Of a stretch of DNA of 64,000 bases, positions 35,248-43,857 are shown piece after piece (position 1 is the stretch's first letter; every line of letters begins with the position of its first letter). Made by a program: the position numbers and the translations under genes. The stretch spans positions 1 through 64,000 of the forward strand of contig CANLTI010000009.1 of the NCBI GenBank assembly GCA_947494095.1, written 5' to 3'. Below the pieces are notes generated by a model. The model was not told the origin of the DNA. It worked only from the letters and a program-made list of their open reading frames with translations, and did not search any database. Source of the stretch: an uncultured Pseudomonadales bacterium (GTDB lineage: Bacteria > Pseudomonadota > Gammaproteobacteria > Pseudomonadales > Cellvibrionaceae).

Positions 35248-35635
35248 ACGCTCATTGATGGCTCGTCATATTCAAGGCTTTACCTTGATTGAGGTGATGG
35301 TTGCACTGGTTATTATTGGCTTAGCATTGCCCGCATTGATGGGTCGCATGAGTAGTATGGCGAATACGGTAGGCTACAGTCGTGATATGACTATGGCTTA
35401 CTGGGTGGCCGAAAACAAAGTACAAGAAATCTACTTAACCGAGCGATTACAAAATTTAGTCCCTAAAGGCCGGCAAGCCGGCGATGTCGAAATGGCGGGT
35501 ATCGTATGGGACTGGAAAGTAGAATCAGAAGAGCAAAAAGGCATTTACGCCGGTGCTCTCAGAGTTTGGGTGCGCGTTGGCAAGCAGGGGCAAGAGCCTA
35601 TTGTTGAGTTATCGACAGTGATGGTTGAGCGATGA
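35231..35635 (+). CDS. gspI: minor pseudopilin GspI
   Basis: A 134-aa minor pseudopilin that initiates the pseudopilus tip with GspJ and GspK. The leader ends QG before FTLIEVMVALVIIGLALPALM, with Glu at +5. The mature part has YWVAENKVQEIYLTERLQ, as in GspI. GTG 35231 (GAGGAG ten bases upstream) is used; an ATG at 35258 is an alternative that would give a short leader. It overlaps gspH, and its stop overlaps the gspJ start. Confidence 0.93.
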   Translation: MKTASKRSLMARHIQGFTLIEVMVALVIIGLALPALMGRMSSMANTVGYSRDMTMAYWVAENKVQEIYLTERLQNLVPKGRQAGDVEMAGIVWDWKVESEEQKGIYAGALRVWVRVGKQGQEPIVELSTVMVER

Positions 35636-36306
35636 GACCCATGATGATGGTATGTAAAGTGGGCATTGCGTGTCAAAAGTCAGCTCAGCGAGGGTTTACT
35701 TTAATCGAGGTGATGATTGCCATTGTTATTATGGCGATGATTGCGGTTATGACAAGCCAATCGTTTACTGCCGCTATTACTAGCTCTGAGGCCACACAAG
35801 AGGCTATAGCGCGTCTGGCGGCGGTGGATCGTGTATGGGTATTATTAGAAACCGATTTACGCAATGCGGTGCCGACTATCCCTCAGGTACAAGGTCAAAA
35901 TGCAATACCTCCGCTATATGTTGACCCGAGTGAAGAGTACCGGTTGTCTATTTTGCGCGGTGGCTATGCCAACCCCTTAAGGCTACCGCGGACCGAAATG
36001 GTACGTGTGGGCTATCGCTTTGAAGATAATGTGCTGTGGCGTGATACTTGGAATAATATTGCCGACAATGACGAGCGCAATGCAAGGCCTCAGCGCATTC
36101 TTGAGGAAATAGACGATATATTGGTTAAAGCCCTTCCTAATAGTAACAGTGCGAGTGTGACCGGTGGCCCATGGCAAGAGCGTTGGCCTGCCTCAGGTGT
36201 ACGATCAGATACATTCCCAGCGGCAATAGAGGTTACGTTGATACTCCCTGATTTTGGTGAAATTAAGCGTATTTATTCGATATTACCAGGGATTAAAGGG
36301 GGCTAG
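35632..36306 (+). CDS. gspJ: minor pseudopilin GspJ
   Basis: A 224-aa minor pseudopilin of the tip complex. The leader is longer than usual (about 20 residues) if the ATG overlapping the gspI stop is used; ATG codons 3 and 4 positions later are alternatives. The cleavage region is RGFTLIEVMIAIVIMAMIAVM, with Glu at +5. The globular part includes RLAAVDRVWVLLETDLRNAVP and EMVRVGYRFEDNVLWRDTW, typical of GspJ. A 3-bp gap separates it from gspK. Confidence 0.93.
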   Translation: MRPMMMVCKVGIACQKSAQRGFTLIEVMIAIVIMAMIAVMTSQSFTAAITSSEATQEAIARLAAVDRVWVLLETDLRNAVPTIPQVQGQNAIPPLYVDPSEEYRLSILRGGYANPLRLPRTEMVRVGYRFEDNVLWRDTWNNIADNDERNARPQRILEEIDDILVKALPNSNSASVTGGPWQERWPASGVRSDTFPAAIEVTLILPDFGEIKRIYSILPGIKGG

Positions 36307-36309
36307 CAT

Positions 36310-37482
36310 ATGCGAATCACACAACCGCTCGGCCAGCAACTCTCAGGGCTTAAAAAACAACAAGGCATGGTACTTTTACTCGCCATGATGATTGTCGTAT
36401 TGGTAACCTCTTTAGTGGTGGCGACAAGCTGGCGCTTTGAGTTGGGCATGTCGCGTAATGAAAACCGCTGGCACGGGTTGCAAGCGAGGCTCGTATTAGA
36501 TGGTGGCGAAAAGCTAGCGGCAAAACTCTTTTTGCTTGAAGACCTTAGAGATGAGTCCATCGACGGTAATGAGGAGGTCGATAACACGCAAGAGATGTGG
36601 ATGTCACCTTTTTCAGAGGGCATTGATGGCGGTACTATCACGGTTCAAATGGAAGATGCGCAGGCGCGGTTTAATATTAATTTGTTGGCGCCGCCAGTAC
36701 CTCCGGCACCAGGCCAGCAGCCTGCACGGGGTAATGGTGCATCATCATCGAGTGGGGCTTCTAATAAGCCGCAAGAATGCATTAATGACCCTCAGTTATT
36801 TGAGTGTCAGTACAGCGTATCGCAAAGGCGCTTTATTCGCTATTTGCAAACCTTACCCATGAACGAGCAACCCATTACACCTTTTCAAGCGCAAGAGATA
36901 GTCAATGCATTAATCGATTGGATGGATAGTGATCCTGAGCCAAAAAATGGCGGTGCAGAGCAAAGTTATTACAGTGGTTTAGAGGTGCCTATTGTGGTGA
37001 GTAACGCCCCAATGACTACAATTAGTGAACTAAGTCTAGTTAAAGGCATTACGCCCGAGATATACGAGCGTTTACTACCTAACGTGATAGCATTGCCAAT
37101 CAGCGATACGAGTCCGGCATACCCTAACATCAATACTATGCCAGAGGCCATGTTACGCATGTTTAACTTGAAGTCTGAGATACTCCCGCTCGATGAGGGG
37201 CAGGCCAGTGACCTGATTTTTGCCCGTAACGAAACGGTAAACCCCAATATTCAGCCCGCGCAAGGTTATCAAAATACAGACGATTTTGTGACAAGCCTAA
37301 CCGATTTAGGATTGAATAAGACAGACCTCGACGCTACGGAGCTATCGGTGGGCACCAATTATTTTATTTATAATGGTGAAGTGATCATTGGTGATAAGAC
37401 TCGTCGCATTAAAACATTGATGCGACGTGATAGAAACAAAAGTAGTGTTGAAGTGTTATGGCGCACTGACGCCAATTTTTAA
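36310..37482 (+). CDS. gspK: type II secretion minor pseudopilin GspK
   Basis: A 390-aa pseudopilin-like protein that caps the tip. The N terminus has QQGMVLLLAMMIVVLVTSLVV; the +5 glutamate of other pseudopilins is replaced by Leu, as is normal for GspK. A large alpha domain follows, with IVNALIDWMDSDPEPKNGGAEQSYYSGL and SELSLVKGITPEIYERLLPNVIALP. A Pro/Gln/Gly/Ser-rich insert lies near residues 130-155. Confidence 0.93.
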   Translation: MRITQPLGQQLSGLKKQQGMVLLLAMMIVVLVTSLVVATSWRFELGMSRNENRWHGLQARLVLDGGEKLAAKLFLLEDLRDESIDGNEEVDNTQEMWMSPFSEGIDGGTITVQMEDAQARFNINLLAPPVPPAPGQQPARGNGASSSSGASNKPQECINDPQLFECQYSVSQRRFIRYLQTLPMNEQPITPFQAQEIVNALIDWMDSDPEPKNGGAEQSYYSGLEVPIVVSNAPMTTISELSLVKGITPEIYERLLPNVIALPISDTSPAYPNINTMPEAMLRMFNLKSEILPLDEGQASDLIFARNETVNPNIQPAQGYQNTDDFVTSLTDLGLNKTDLDATELSVGTNYFIYNGEVIIGDKTRRIKTLMRRDRNKSSVEVLWRTDANF

Positions 37483-37563
37483 CCATACTGAGAGAATATT
37501 GGGCTATTTTGGCCGAACATAATAACAGCAGCTTTGGCTGCAAAATATAAGATAGGTGATGCA

Positions 37564-38793
37564 GTGGCAGAACGAATTCTGGTGCGCAAAATAGAACCCG
37601 GGCTTTGGCAGTGGCGTGTTGTGACTGGGCAAAACCAATGGCTTAGCGAGTCATTCTATACCGGCGATATCAATTTATTGGCAGAGTCTATAGCGGGTAA
37701 AGCGTGCTGGCTATTGCTTGACGGCCGTACGGTGTCCTCTCAGGTTGTTGATGTGGGGGTTAAAGACCGTAAGCTGCTCAGTAAGCTGGTGCCCTTTGAA
37801 GTTGAAGAAACGGTTGTGACACCCGTTGACGAGCTTATTTTTGCTTATGGCCCACTTGAAGAAGGTCGGGTGAGTACGCAATACGTTAAAGAAGATAGTG
37901 TTGCCGAACTGATTACTGAGCTAGAAGACTTAGGTGCAGAAGTCCAGAGCGTTGTATGTGATTATGCCGAGCTTGATGAAGGTGAAGGCTGGGTATTTTT
38001 ATTAGAAGATAAAACTTTTTTTGCTAAAACAGGTTCGCATCAAGGCTTTAGTTGTGAAGCGGCAGCGGCACCTTTGTTTATTCAGGCATTGTGCACCGAA
38101 GCCGATAAAAACGAAGGTATTAGCCACCCAGCAGCCTTACACTTGGTCGCCGAGACCGAAGACTCCTTGGCAACTTTACGTAATTGGCTACCCAAAAATG
38201 TAGAGGTGTCCGAGACCTTAAGTATTTACGAGCAAGAGGGTGGGTTTTGGGATGCTGTTGCTTTGCGCATCAAGCCTGTTATGGAGTTTCGCTCGGGTAA
38301 TCTTTCGCGCAAGCTACCTTTTGGTGTGTGGTGGAGCGATTGGAAAGTCCCTGCTATAGCGGCCTCTATCGCCTTTATTGTTGCTATTGGCACGACTTGG
38401 GGCGAGTTTCATCAAGCTAAAAAAGAGTCTGCACAGCTGTTTTCTGACCGTGATGCGGTCTTTAGGCAGGTTGTGTCGTCCGGATCAATCACCGATCCTG
38501 TTAGGCAATTAAAGGCAAAGTTACAAAAGCAAGAGTCAACAGAGCCGTCAAATGTTGTGTATCTTGTGTCTAAAGTAGCGCCTGAAATCCGCAAGAATAA
38601 GAACTTAAACATGACCAGCTTCCGCTACACTCAAAATAATGGCGCGCTACAATTTAGTGTCGAAGCCAAGGATTTTGCAATGTTAGAAGCTTTACGTGGC
38701 GATATTGCCAAGGCAGGGCTCGCAGCAGAAATTAGAAATTCCAAGGTTTCTGGCGACATACATCAAGCGCAAATTCGAGTGACGGAGAGCTAA
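37564..38793 (+). CDS. gspL: type II secretion inner-membrane protein GspL
   Basis: About 409 aa from GTG 37564 (AGGTG five bases ahead; an in-frame TTG at 37534 adds ten residues). The cytosolic actin-like domain (about 1-250) recruits GspE. A single membrane segment, VPAIAASIAFIVAIGTTWGEF, is followed by a periplasmic ferredoxin-like domain that pairs with GspM. SKLVPFEVEETVVTPVDELIFAYG is the best-conserved family block. The gap to gspK is about 80 bp, longer than other gaps in the operon. Confidence 0.9.
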   Translation: MAERILVRKIEPGLWQWRVVTGQNQWLSESFYTGDINLLAESIAGKACWLLLDGRTVSSQVVDVGVKDRKLLSKLVPFEVEETVVTPVDELIFAYGPLEEGRVSTQYVKEDSVAELITELEDLGAEVQSVVCDYAELDEGEGWVFLLEDKTFFAKTGSHQGFSCEAAAAPLFIQALCTEADKNEGISHPAALHLVAETEDSLATLRNWLPKNVEVSETLSIYEQEGGFWDAVALRIKPVMEFRSGNLSRKLPFGVWWSDWKVPAIAASIAFIVAIGTTWGEFHQAKKESAQLFSDRDAVFRQVVSSGSITDPVRQLKAKLQKQESTEPSNVVYLVSKVAPEIRKNKNLNMTSFRYTQNNGALQFSVEAKDFAMLEALRGDIAKAGLAAEIRNSKVSGDIHQAQIRVTES

Positions 38794-38795
38794 CA

Positions 38796-39272
38796 ATGAA
38801 TGAGTTTAAAAACTGGTTCTTACAAAACTCACCTCGCGAGCAATTACTGCTAGGTGTAGGGGCAATCGCATTGGCACTAACGGTACTGTATGCAGGCTTG
38901 TTATTGCCATTAACAAAAGCTCGCGACAAGCAAGTGACGAATAATCGTGCTGTATTATCGCAGCAGGTTGAAGTGCGAGAGCTTGCTGCGAGGGTTTTAG
39001 GGCAGGAGCGCGCCGGCGGCGGCAGTCAGAGAAGCTTAGCGCAAGTGACCAATACCACGTTGCGCAATCATGGCCTTAAAATGGAAGATTTTCAGCCTAC
39101 AGGCAATAATAACGTGCGTGTTAGGTTGGCCAAAGTTGAATTTAATAAAGTGATGGCTTGGCTGGACGATCTTGAAAACAAAGAAGGCGTTCAAGTAAAA
39201 GAGGTTTCTGTAACGGCGGATGACGTTAAAGGTTTACTCAGTACAGTGACAGTCAAGTTAAACAGGAATTAA
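38796..39272 (+). CDS. gspM: type II secretion inner-membrane protein GspM
   Basis: A 158-aa bitopic protein. A short cytosolic stretch, FKNWFLQNSPREQLLLGVGAIALALTVLYAGLLLPL, contains the single membrane segment. The periplasmic ferredoxin-like domain ends with VKEVSVTADDVKGLLSTVTVKL. It pairs with GspL to form the assembly platform. The start is 2 bp after the gspL stop, suggesting coupled translation. Confidence 0.9.
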   Translation: MNEFKNWFLQNSPREQLLLGVGAIALALTVLYAGLLLPLTKARDKQVTNNRAVLSQQVEVRELAARVLGQERAGGGSQRSLAQVTNTTLRNHGLKMEDFQPTGNNNVRVRLAKVEFNKVMAWLDDLENKEGVQVKEVSVTADDVKGLLSTVTVKLNRN

Positions 39273-39275
39273 TGC

Positions 39276-40040
39276 ATGCCTCCATTTATTAAACGCTTAC
39301 TTAAAATATTAATTGTTTTAGGTTTATTGATTTACCTCGTATCTTTAATCGTTGTAAGGGTTCCAGCGACATTGGTAACCTCAAACTTGGCAAAAGCATT
39401 ACCACAGCTACAGTTGGCGGTAGTGAGTGGCTCGGCTTGGGAAGGCAAGTCGGGTGATGCCAATGTTGAAGTACAAGGTCAATCGATTCGCTTAGGTATC
39501 TTACGCTGGAAATTTCAGCCGCTTAAGCTGCTGGCCCTAAAAATGTGCCTAGACCTAGAGAGTGAAGTCTTTAGTGGTAATGTTTGCCGCACGCTGACAG
39601 GGCGTAATCAGTTTTATAAGTTTCAGGCTGAGCTACCTGCGAGTCTCGCCAATAACTTTAATCGTGACGTGCAATTTGCGGGTATGGCGAGTGTTAATAT
39701 TTTGCGAGGTGAAGTGACAGATAAAGGCTTTGTTAAAACATTAGATGGCAGTGTGAGCTGGCGTGGTGCACGTGTTAATGTGCAAAACATGTGGTTTACT
39801 TTAGGTGATTTTGCCGCTGATGTTATCAATGCAGGAGATGGCAGTGTGAAAGCGACGGTGTTTGATTTGGCCGGCCCCTTCGGCGTTAAGCTTGATGCTG
39901 TGGCGGGTGTTAACACAGCACCCTCTGCTCAGGGGACTATTTTGCCTAAAAGCAATGCTCAAGAAGAGATCAAAGACGTCTTAGGCTTATTTGCGGTACC
40001 CCAAGAAAACGGCGCCTTTGCCGTTAAATACCCATTGTAA
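39276..40040 (+). CDS. gspN: type II secretion protein GspN
   Basis: A 254-aa bitopic protein, optional in T2SS loci. A membrane segment near residues 8-27 is followed by a periplasmic part with KALPQLQLAVVSGSAWEGKSGDANVEVQGQSIRLGILRWKFQPLKLLALK, the family's repeated beta-structure, and TLDGSVSWRGARVNVQNMWFTLGD. Function is not firmly established. ApbE starts 17 bp after its stop, so the secretion operon probably extends into apbE. Confidence 0.9.
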   Translation: MPPFIKRLLKILIVLGLLIYLVSLIVVRVPATLVTSNLAKALPQLQLAVVSGSAWEGKSGDANVEVQGQSIRLGILRWKFQPLKLLALKMCLDLESEVFSGNVCRTLTGRNQFYKFQAELPASLANNFNRDVQFAGMASVNILRGEVTDKGFVKTLDGSVSWRGARVNVQNMWFTLGDFAADVINAGDGSVKATVFDLAGPFGVKLDAVAGVNTAPSAQGTILPKSNAQEEIKDVLGLFAVPQENGAFAVKYPL

Positions 40041-40057
40041 TAATGATCGAATAATAG

Positions 40058-41146
40058 GTGGTTTTGTTGCCTGATTTTAAAAAAGCTAAAGTTTTGTACT
40101 TTGGCTTTTTCTTTTTAATTGGTGTGTGTTTTTGTGCGCGTACACATGCACAATGGTTTTATGACAGCCAAGCGATTATGGGAACGAAAGTTTCGGTGAG
40201 TTTGTGGGCGAATAATGCCGAAGACGGGGCGGCTGCCGTAGCTGGCGTGCTAGCTATTATGCGAGGTGTTGACCAGCGCCTGTCGCCTTATATTCCGAGC
40301 TCCGAGCTGTCTATCTTGAATGCAAATGCAGCCAGCAAACCGGTGGTGTTATCGGATGAGTTACGTTTACTGTATGAACGCTCACAGCGTGTGTTTAGTT
40401 TAAGTGAAGGGGCTTTTGATATTACCTTCGCCTCGATTGGTCAGCATTACGATTACCGTGAAAAGGTATTGCCTAGCGATCGTCAGGTCACGCAATTGTT
40501 GCCTGCGCTTAGCACCAAACATTTAGCGTTTGATTCGAGTAAGCAAACACTACAGTTTTTGCACCCTGATGTTGCGATTGATTTGGGCGGTGTAGCTAAG
40601 GGCTATGCGGTCGATTTAGCCATTAATTACTTAAAAGCACAGGGTGTGAAGCATGCTTATGTGGGAGCCGGTGGCGATAGCCGAGTCTTAGGTGATAGGC
40701 GCGGCCAGCCTTGGGTTATTGGCATTAAAAACCCACGACTACCGAGTGCTAACAATGATAATGCCTACGTGTCTAGTAGCCAAAGCGACAGTCTAAATAA
40801 GCGCCTTGATAACCCATTACCCGACTTTGTGATTCGGTTGCCTTTGGCCGATACGGCTATTAGTACGTCAGGTGACTACGAGCGCTTTTTTATTGACGAT
40901 ACGACAGGTCAGCGCATTCACCATATTATAAACCCTCAAACAGGTCGCAGCGCCACAAGTGTTATGAGTGTGACGATTTTGGGTGATACAGGCCTAGGTA
41001 CCGACCCGTTATCGACTGCCGTGTTTGTTATGGGTGTAAAGCGAGGGCTCGCACTGATTAATCAGTTACCCAATTATGATGCGATCATTATTGATAGCGC
41101 TGGCCAAGTGCACTATAGCAATGGTTTAATGCCGCCAGCTCCATAG
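40058..41146 (+). CDS. apbE: FAD:protein FMN transferase (ApbE)
   Basis: Periplasmic Mg-dependent enzyme that attaches FMN through a phosphoester to a Thr/Ser of target proteins such as NqrB, RnfG or FMN-binding domain proteins. It has a signal peptide (cleavage near THA-Q), IMGTKVSVSLW at the N terminus, VDLGGVAKGYAVDLAINYL, YVGAGGDSRVLGDRRGQPWVIGIKNPR and IHHIINPQTGRSATSVMSVTIL. An insertion of about 25 residues separates IGIKNPR from the IRLPLADTAISTSGDYERF block. The start is GTG 40058, or TTG 40064 with AGGTGG. Its target is not in this window. Confidence 0.9.
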   Translation: MVLLPDFKKAKVLYFGFFFLIGVCFCARTHAQWFYDSQAIMGTKVSVSLWANNAEDGAAAVAGVLAIMRGVDQRLSPYIPSSELSILNANAASKPVVLSDELRLLYERSQRVFSLSEGAFDITFASIGQHYDYREKVLPSDRQVTQLLPALSTKHLAFDSSKQTLQFLHPDVAIDLGGVAKGYAVDLAINYLKAQGVKHAYVGAGGDSRVLGDRRGQPWVIGIKNPRLPSANNDNAYVSSSQSDSLNKRLDNPLPDFVIRLPLADTAISTSGDYERFFIDDTTGQRIHHIINPQTGRSATSVMSVTILGDTGLGTDPLSTAVFVMGVKRGLALINQLPNYDAIIIDSAGQVHYSNGLMPPAP

Positions 41147-41238
41147 GTACTGTACAAAGCAGTCAATCCCGCACAACAAATTAACAGCGTGTGAGGTAAT
41201 TGGCAAAGCTGCTTAGGCTGCCTTGAAACTTATAAATG

Positions 41239-41274
41239 ATGTGGGAATATACTCATATACGGGTATTCCCACAT
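41239..41274. terminator. 11-bp stem-loop between apbE and the TPR/ExbBD locus
   Basis: ATGTGGGAATA (41239-41249) pairs perfectly with TATTCCCACAT (41264-41274) across 14 bp. There is no T-run. It could mark the end of the secretion operon, or be an operator for the next gene. Confidence 0.45.
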
Positions 41275-41386
41275 ACACAACAAACCGGCGCGCTCCTTGC
41301 TTGGCAATTGGCTTGATCCATGAGCTTTATATACAAAGAGATGCGTAAATCACCTAGTTTATAGGCCGTCAAAACGGGAGACTCCC

Positions 41387-42022
41387 TTGTTAAATGCCGT
41401 TAATAGTAAAAGCGCTATTTTACTCGCTACATGGCTATATGTTTGTAGCATGCCACTTATGGCTCAAGATCAGCCCGAACAGCTACAGTCGCAAGTCGGC
41501 ACACAGGATGATGCGCCAAACACTGAGCTGCGTATAGAAGATAAAACACAGTTTATTGAGCGCAATGAAAATGCCACACCATTGAGTGAGCAAGTTGAGG
41601 CTCTTAAAAGAGCTGCGCTAGAGCTCAATCGCGACTTACTGTTATTAGAAGAAGACCTTTTGTTCCCTGCTAATACACAAGTGGCGGTATATGTATCGCT
41701 AGATGTGGGGGAATACTTTGCGATGGATGCTGTTAAGCTCACCATCGATGGTGATTTGGTGGCGAGTCACCTGTATACACAAAAACAAAATAGCGCCTTA
41801 GTGCGTGGTGGTATTCAGCGACTGTATTTGGGTAACCTCAAAACAGGGCAGCATGAAATTACGGCTTTTTTTCATGGTATTGGTCCTCAAAACCGCGAAT
41901 ACAAGCGCGGTGCTAGCTATACACTAACCAAAGATCAAAAGCCTACCATGCTAGAAATCAAAGTGCGCGACTCTTCCCGCAATATGCAGCCTACGTTTGA
42001 ATTTAAAGAGTGGCACCTATGA
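41387..42022 (+). CDS. uncharacterised exported protein heading the TPR/ExbB/ExbD/TonB locus
   Basis: A 211-aa protein with a signal peptide (cleavage near LMA-Q) from a TTG start; GGGAG lies six bases upstream. After an acidic, coiled-coil-prone segment (VEALKRAALELNRDLLLLEEDLLFP) it has a beta-rich domain: VAVYVSLDVGEYFAMDAVKLTIDGDLVASHLYTQKQNSALVRGGIQRLYLGNLKTGQHEITAFFHG. This domain resembles an Ig-like or carbohydrate-adjacent fold, but I cannot name it. Its stop overlaps the next gene's ATG, so it belongs to the operon. It is probably periplasmic. Confidence 0.75.
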   Translation: MLNAVNSKSAILLATWLYVCSMPLMAQDQPEQLQSQVGTQDDAPNTELRIEDKTQFIERNENATPLSEQVEALKRAALELNRDLLLLEEDLLFPANTQVAVYVSLDVGEYFAMDAVKLTIDGDLVASHLYTQKQNSALVRGGIQRLYLGNLKTGQHEITAFFHGIGPQNREYKRGASYTLTKDQKPTMLEIKVRDSSRNMQPTFEFKEWHL

Positions 42023-43857
42023 TCAATCGCCTTGTATGGGTGGTGTTTTTAGGTTGCCTCAGTGTGGGGGCCCAGGCTAAAAAACCGCCTTTATCTGCTG
42101 TGGCTGATTTACGCTACGGTGTTGCTTTATATCATTTTTATCAAAATCAGCACTTTCAAGCATTAAGTGATTTGTTGGTGGCCGAAAAAAAAGGCGGTAT
42201 ACAAGGCCATGGTGATAATCCAGAAATCATGCTGGGTGGCTTTTATTTGGCCTACGGGTTAGACCGCACAGCCAGCGATATATTTGAGCGATTGTTAGAT
42301 ACTAACAGGCCACAAAAAACCCGTGATGCCGCGTGGTTTTATTTAGCCAAAATTCGTTATTTACGTGATGATATTGCGGGTGTTAAAGAGGCCTTAGCGC
42401 GCATTAGTGATAAGCCACAAGCTCCGATTGCGAATGAATTACAGGCGCTGATTATTAACCTGGCGATTAAAGATGGTGAGCTCGATAAAGCCAGTCGCTT
42501 AATCGCAAAAGTCGATAGTAACGAAGTCTTAGCGCCTTATTTATATTTTAATATGGCAGCGGCTTATGCTCGGGCCCAGGATTACCCTCTCGCCATTAGC
42601 TATTACGATAAATTGGCTAAAATACCACAGCGCGAAGCAGAGTATCTAGCCTTATACGATAAGGCGATGACAGCAGCGGGTTATGCGTATCTATTTAATA
42701 AGCAGCACGACCAAGCGATAGAGCAATTCAAACGTGTACGCCTAGACAGTCCTATGTCAGGCCGAGCACTACTGGGTTATGGTTGGGCCAGTGTCGATGA
42801 TGGCGAGTACCGCAGTGCTTTGGCGCCATGGCAGCTATTAGCGCAAGACCCTTTAATTGATGAAAATACGCAAGAGGCGCTAGTCGCTATACCTTATGCC
42901 TATGAGCAAATGGGCCTTGCCAAAGTCGCTTTAGATAAATACCGCGATGCCGAAGCGAGTTTTGAGTCCGAAATCGTCACCTTAGATACCTTTGTTAATG
43001 ACTTGAATAGCGAGGCGATGTTAGATGCCCTTAAAATTGACCCGTCAGAAGATATTAACTGGTTTAACTACGCACAAAAAAATAAGCTAGCGCCACAGCT
43101 CAGTTACTTGACCGCGCTATTTGCGCGCAATGAATTTCAAGGTTTAGTGCAAGAGTTACGTGACTTACTAGTCCTGCAGCGCAAGCTTACGGTATGGCAG
43201 GGCCGAATGCAGTTTTATTTAGATATGCTTGATGAGCGAGAAGCCAATCGATTGTTGGAAATGAATTTTATTGCTCAGCAAGAGGCCTTCGAAAATTTGA
43301 ATAAAATGAAAAGTGACCGTAGAAGCCTATTAGCGACTTTAAATCGATTTGATCAAACAGATGACTTTTTATCGATGTTGCAAGGCGAAGAGCGCGAGCG
43401 TTTAGCGCGTATTAAACAAGCTGAAGGTAATTTGTTGATGTTGCTAGATAGCGGTCATGATGTGGCGCTTGAGCGTGAAAAATTAGCGCGTTTGCGGGGT
43501 TTATTGTTGTGGAATGCGGGCGAGCTTTTTGCTGAGCGTATATGGCGTGGACGGAAAACCCTAGAAGAATTAGATCAGCGAATTGATGGTGCTGTCGAGG
43601 CCCAGGTGCGTATTCAAACCATTGTGGATGAGGGCTTTGATTTGGCCCCGTACCGCACACAAATTAATGAGGCTAAGCAGCGCATTACACGCCAACAAGC
43701 CAATATTAAAGTGGCCGTAGAGGGTGCACAAGATATACTTCGTGCCAAAGTGGTTGCCGCCTTGGCCCAGCAGCGTAGCCGCTTGCAATATTACCTTGCA
43801 CAAAGCCGCTTAGCCATTGCGCGTATCTCCGATGAAGCTGACGGGGAGCGTTACTAA
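42019..43857 (+). CDS. exported TPR-repeat protein (612 aa)
   Basis: About 612 aa from ATG 42019, which overlaps the previous stop; a later-annotated start three codons earlier (42010) is possible. A signal peptide (cleavage near AQA-K) is followed by helical TPR-type repeats over residues 30-310: LRYGVALYHFYQNQHFQALSDLL, then KTRDAAWFYLAKIRYLRDD, and YAYLFNKQHDQAIEQFKRV. The C-terminal half (about 380-600) is charged, coiled-coil-rich sequence. It probably acts as a periplasmic scaffold in the motor complex encoded downstream. No enzymatic motif. Confidence 0.85.
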   Translation: MINRLVWVVFLGCLSVGAQAKKPPLSAVADLRYGVALYHFYQNQHFQALSDLLVAEKKGGIQGHGDNPEIMLGGFYLAYGLDRTASDIFERLLDTNRPQKTRDAAWFYLAKIRYLRDDIAGVKEALARISDKPQAPIANELQALIINLAIKDGELDKASRLIAKVDSNEVLAPYLYFNMAAAYARAQDYPLAISYYDKLAKIPQREAEYLALYDKAMTAAGYAYLFNKQHDQAIEQFKRVRLDSPMSGRALLGYGWASVDDGEYRSALAPWQLLAQDPLIDENTQEALVAIPYAYEQMGLAKVALDKYRDAEASFESEIVTLDTFVNDLNSEAMLDALKIDPSEDINWFNYAQKNKLAPQLSYLTALFARNEFQGLVQELRDLLVLQRKLTVWQGRMQFYLDMLDEREANRLLEMNFIAQQEAFENLNKMKSDRRSLLATLNRFDQTDDFLSMLQGEERERLARIKQAEGNLLMLLDSGHDVALEREKLARLRGLLLWNAGELFAERIWRGRKTLEELDQRIDGAVEAQVRIQTIVDEGFDLAPYRTQINEAKQRITRQQANIKVAVEGAQDILRAKVVAALAQQRSRLQYYLAQSRLAIARISDEADGERY

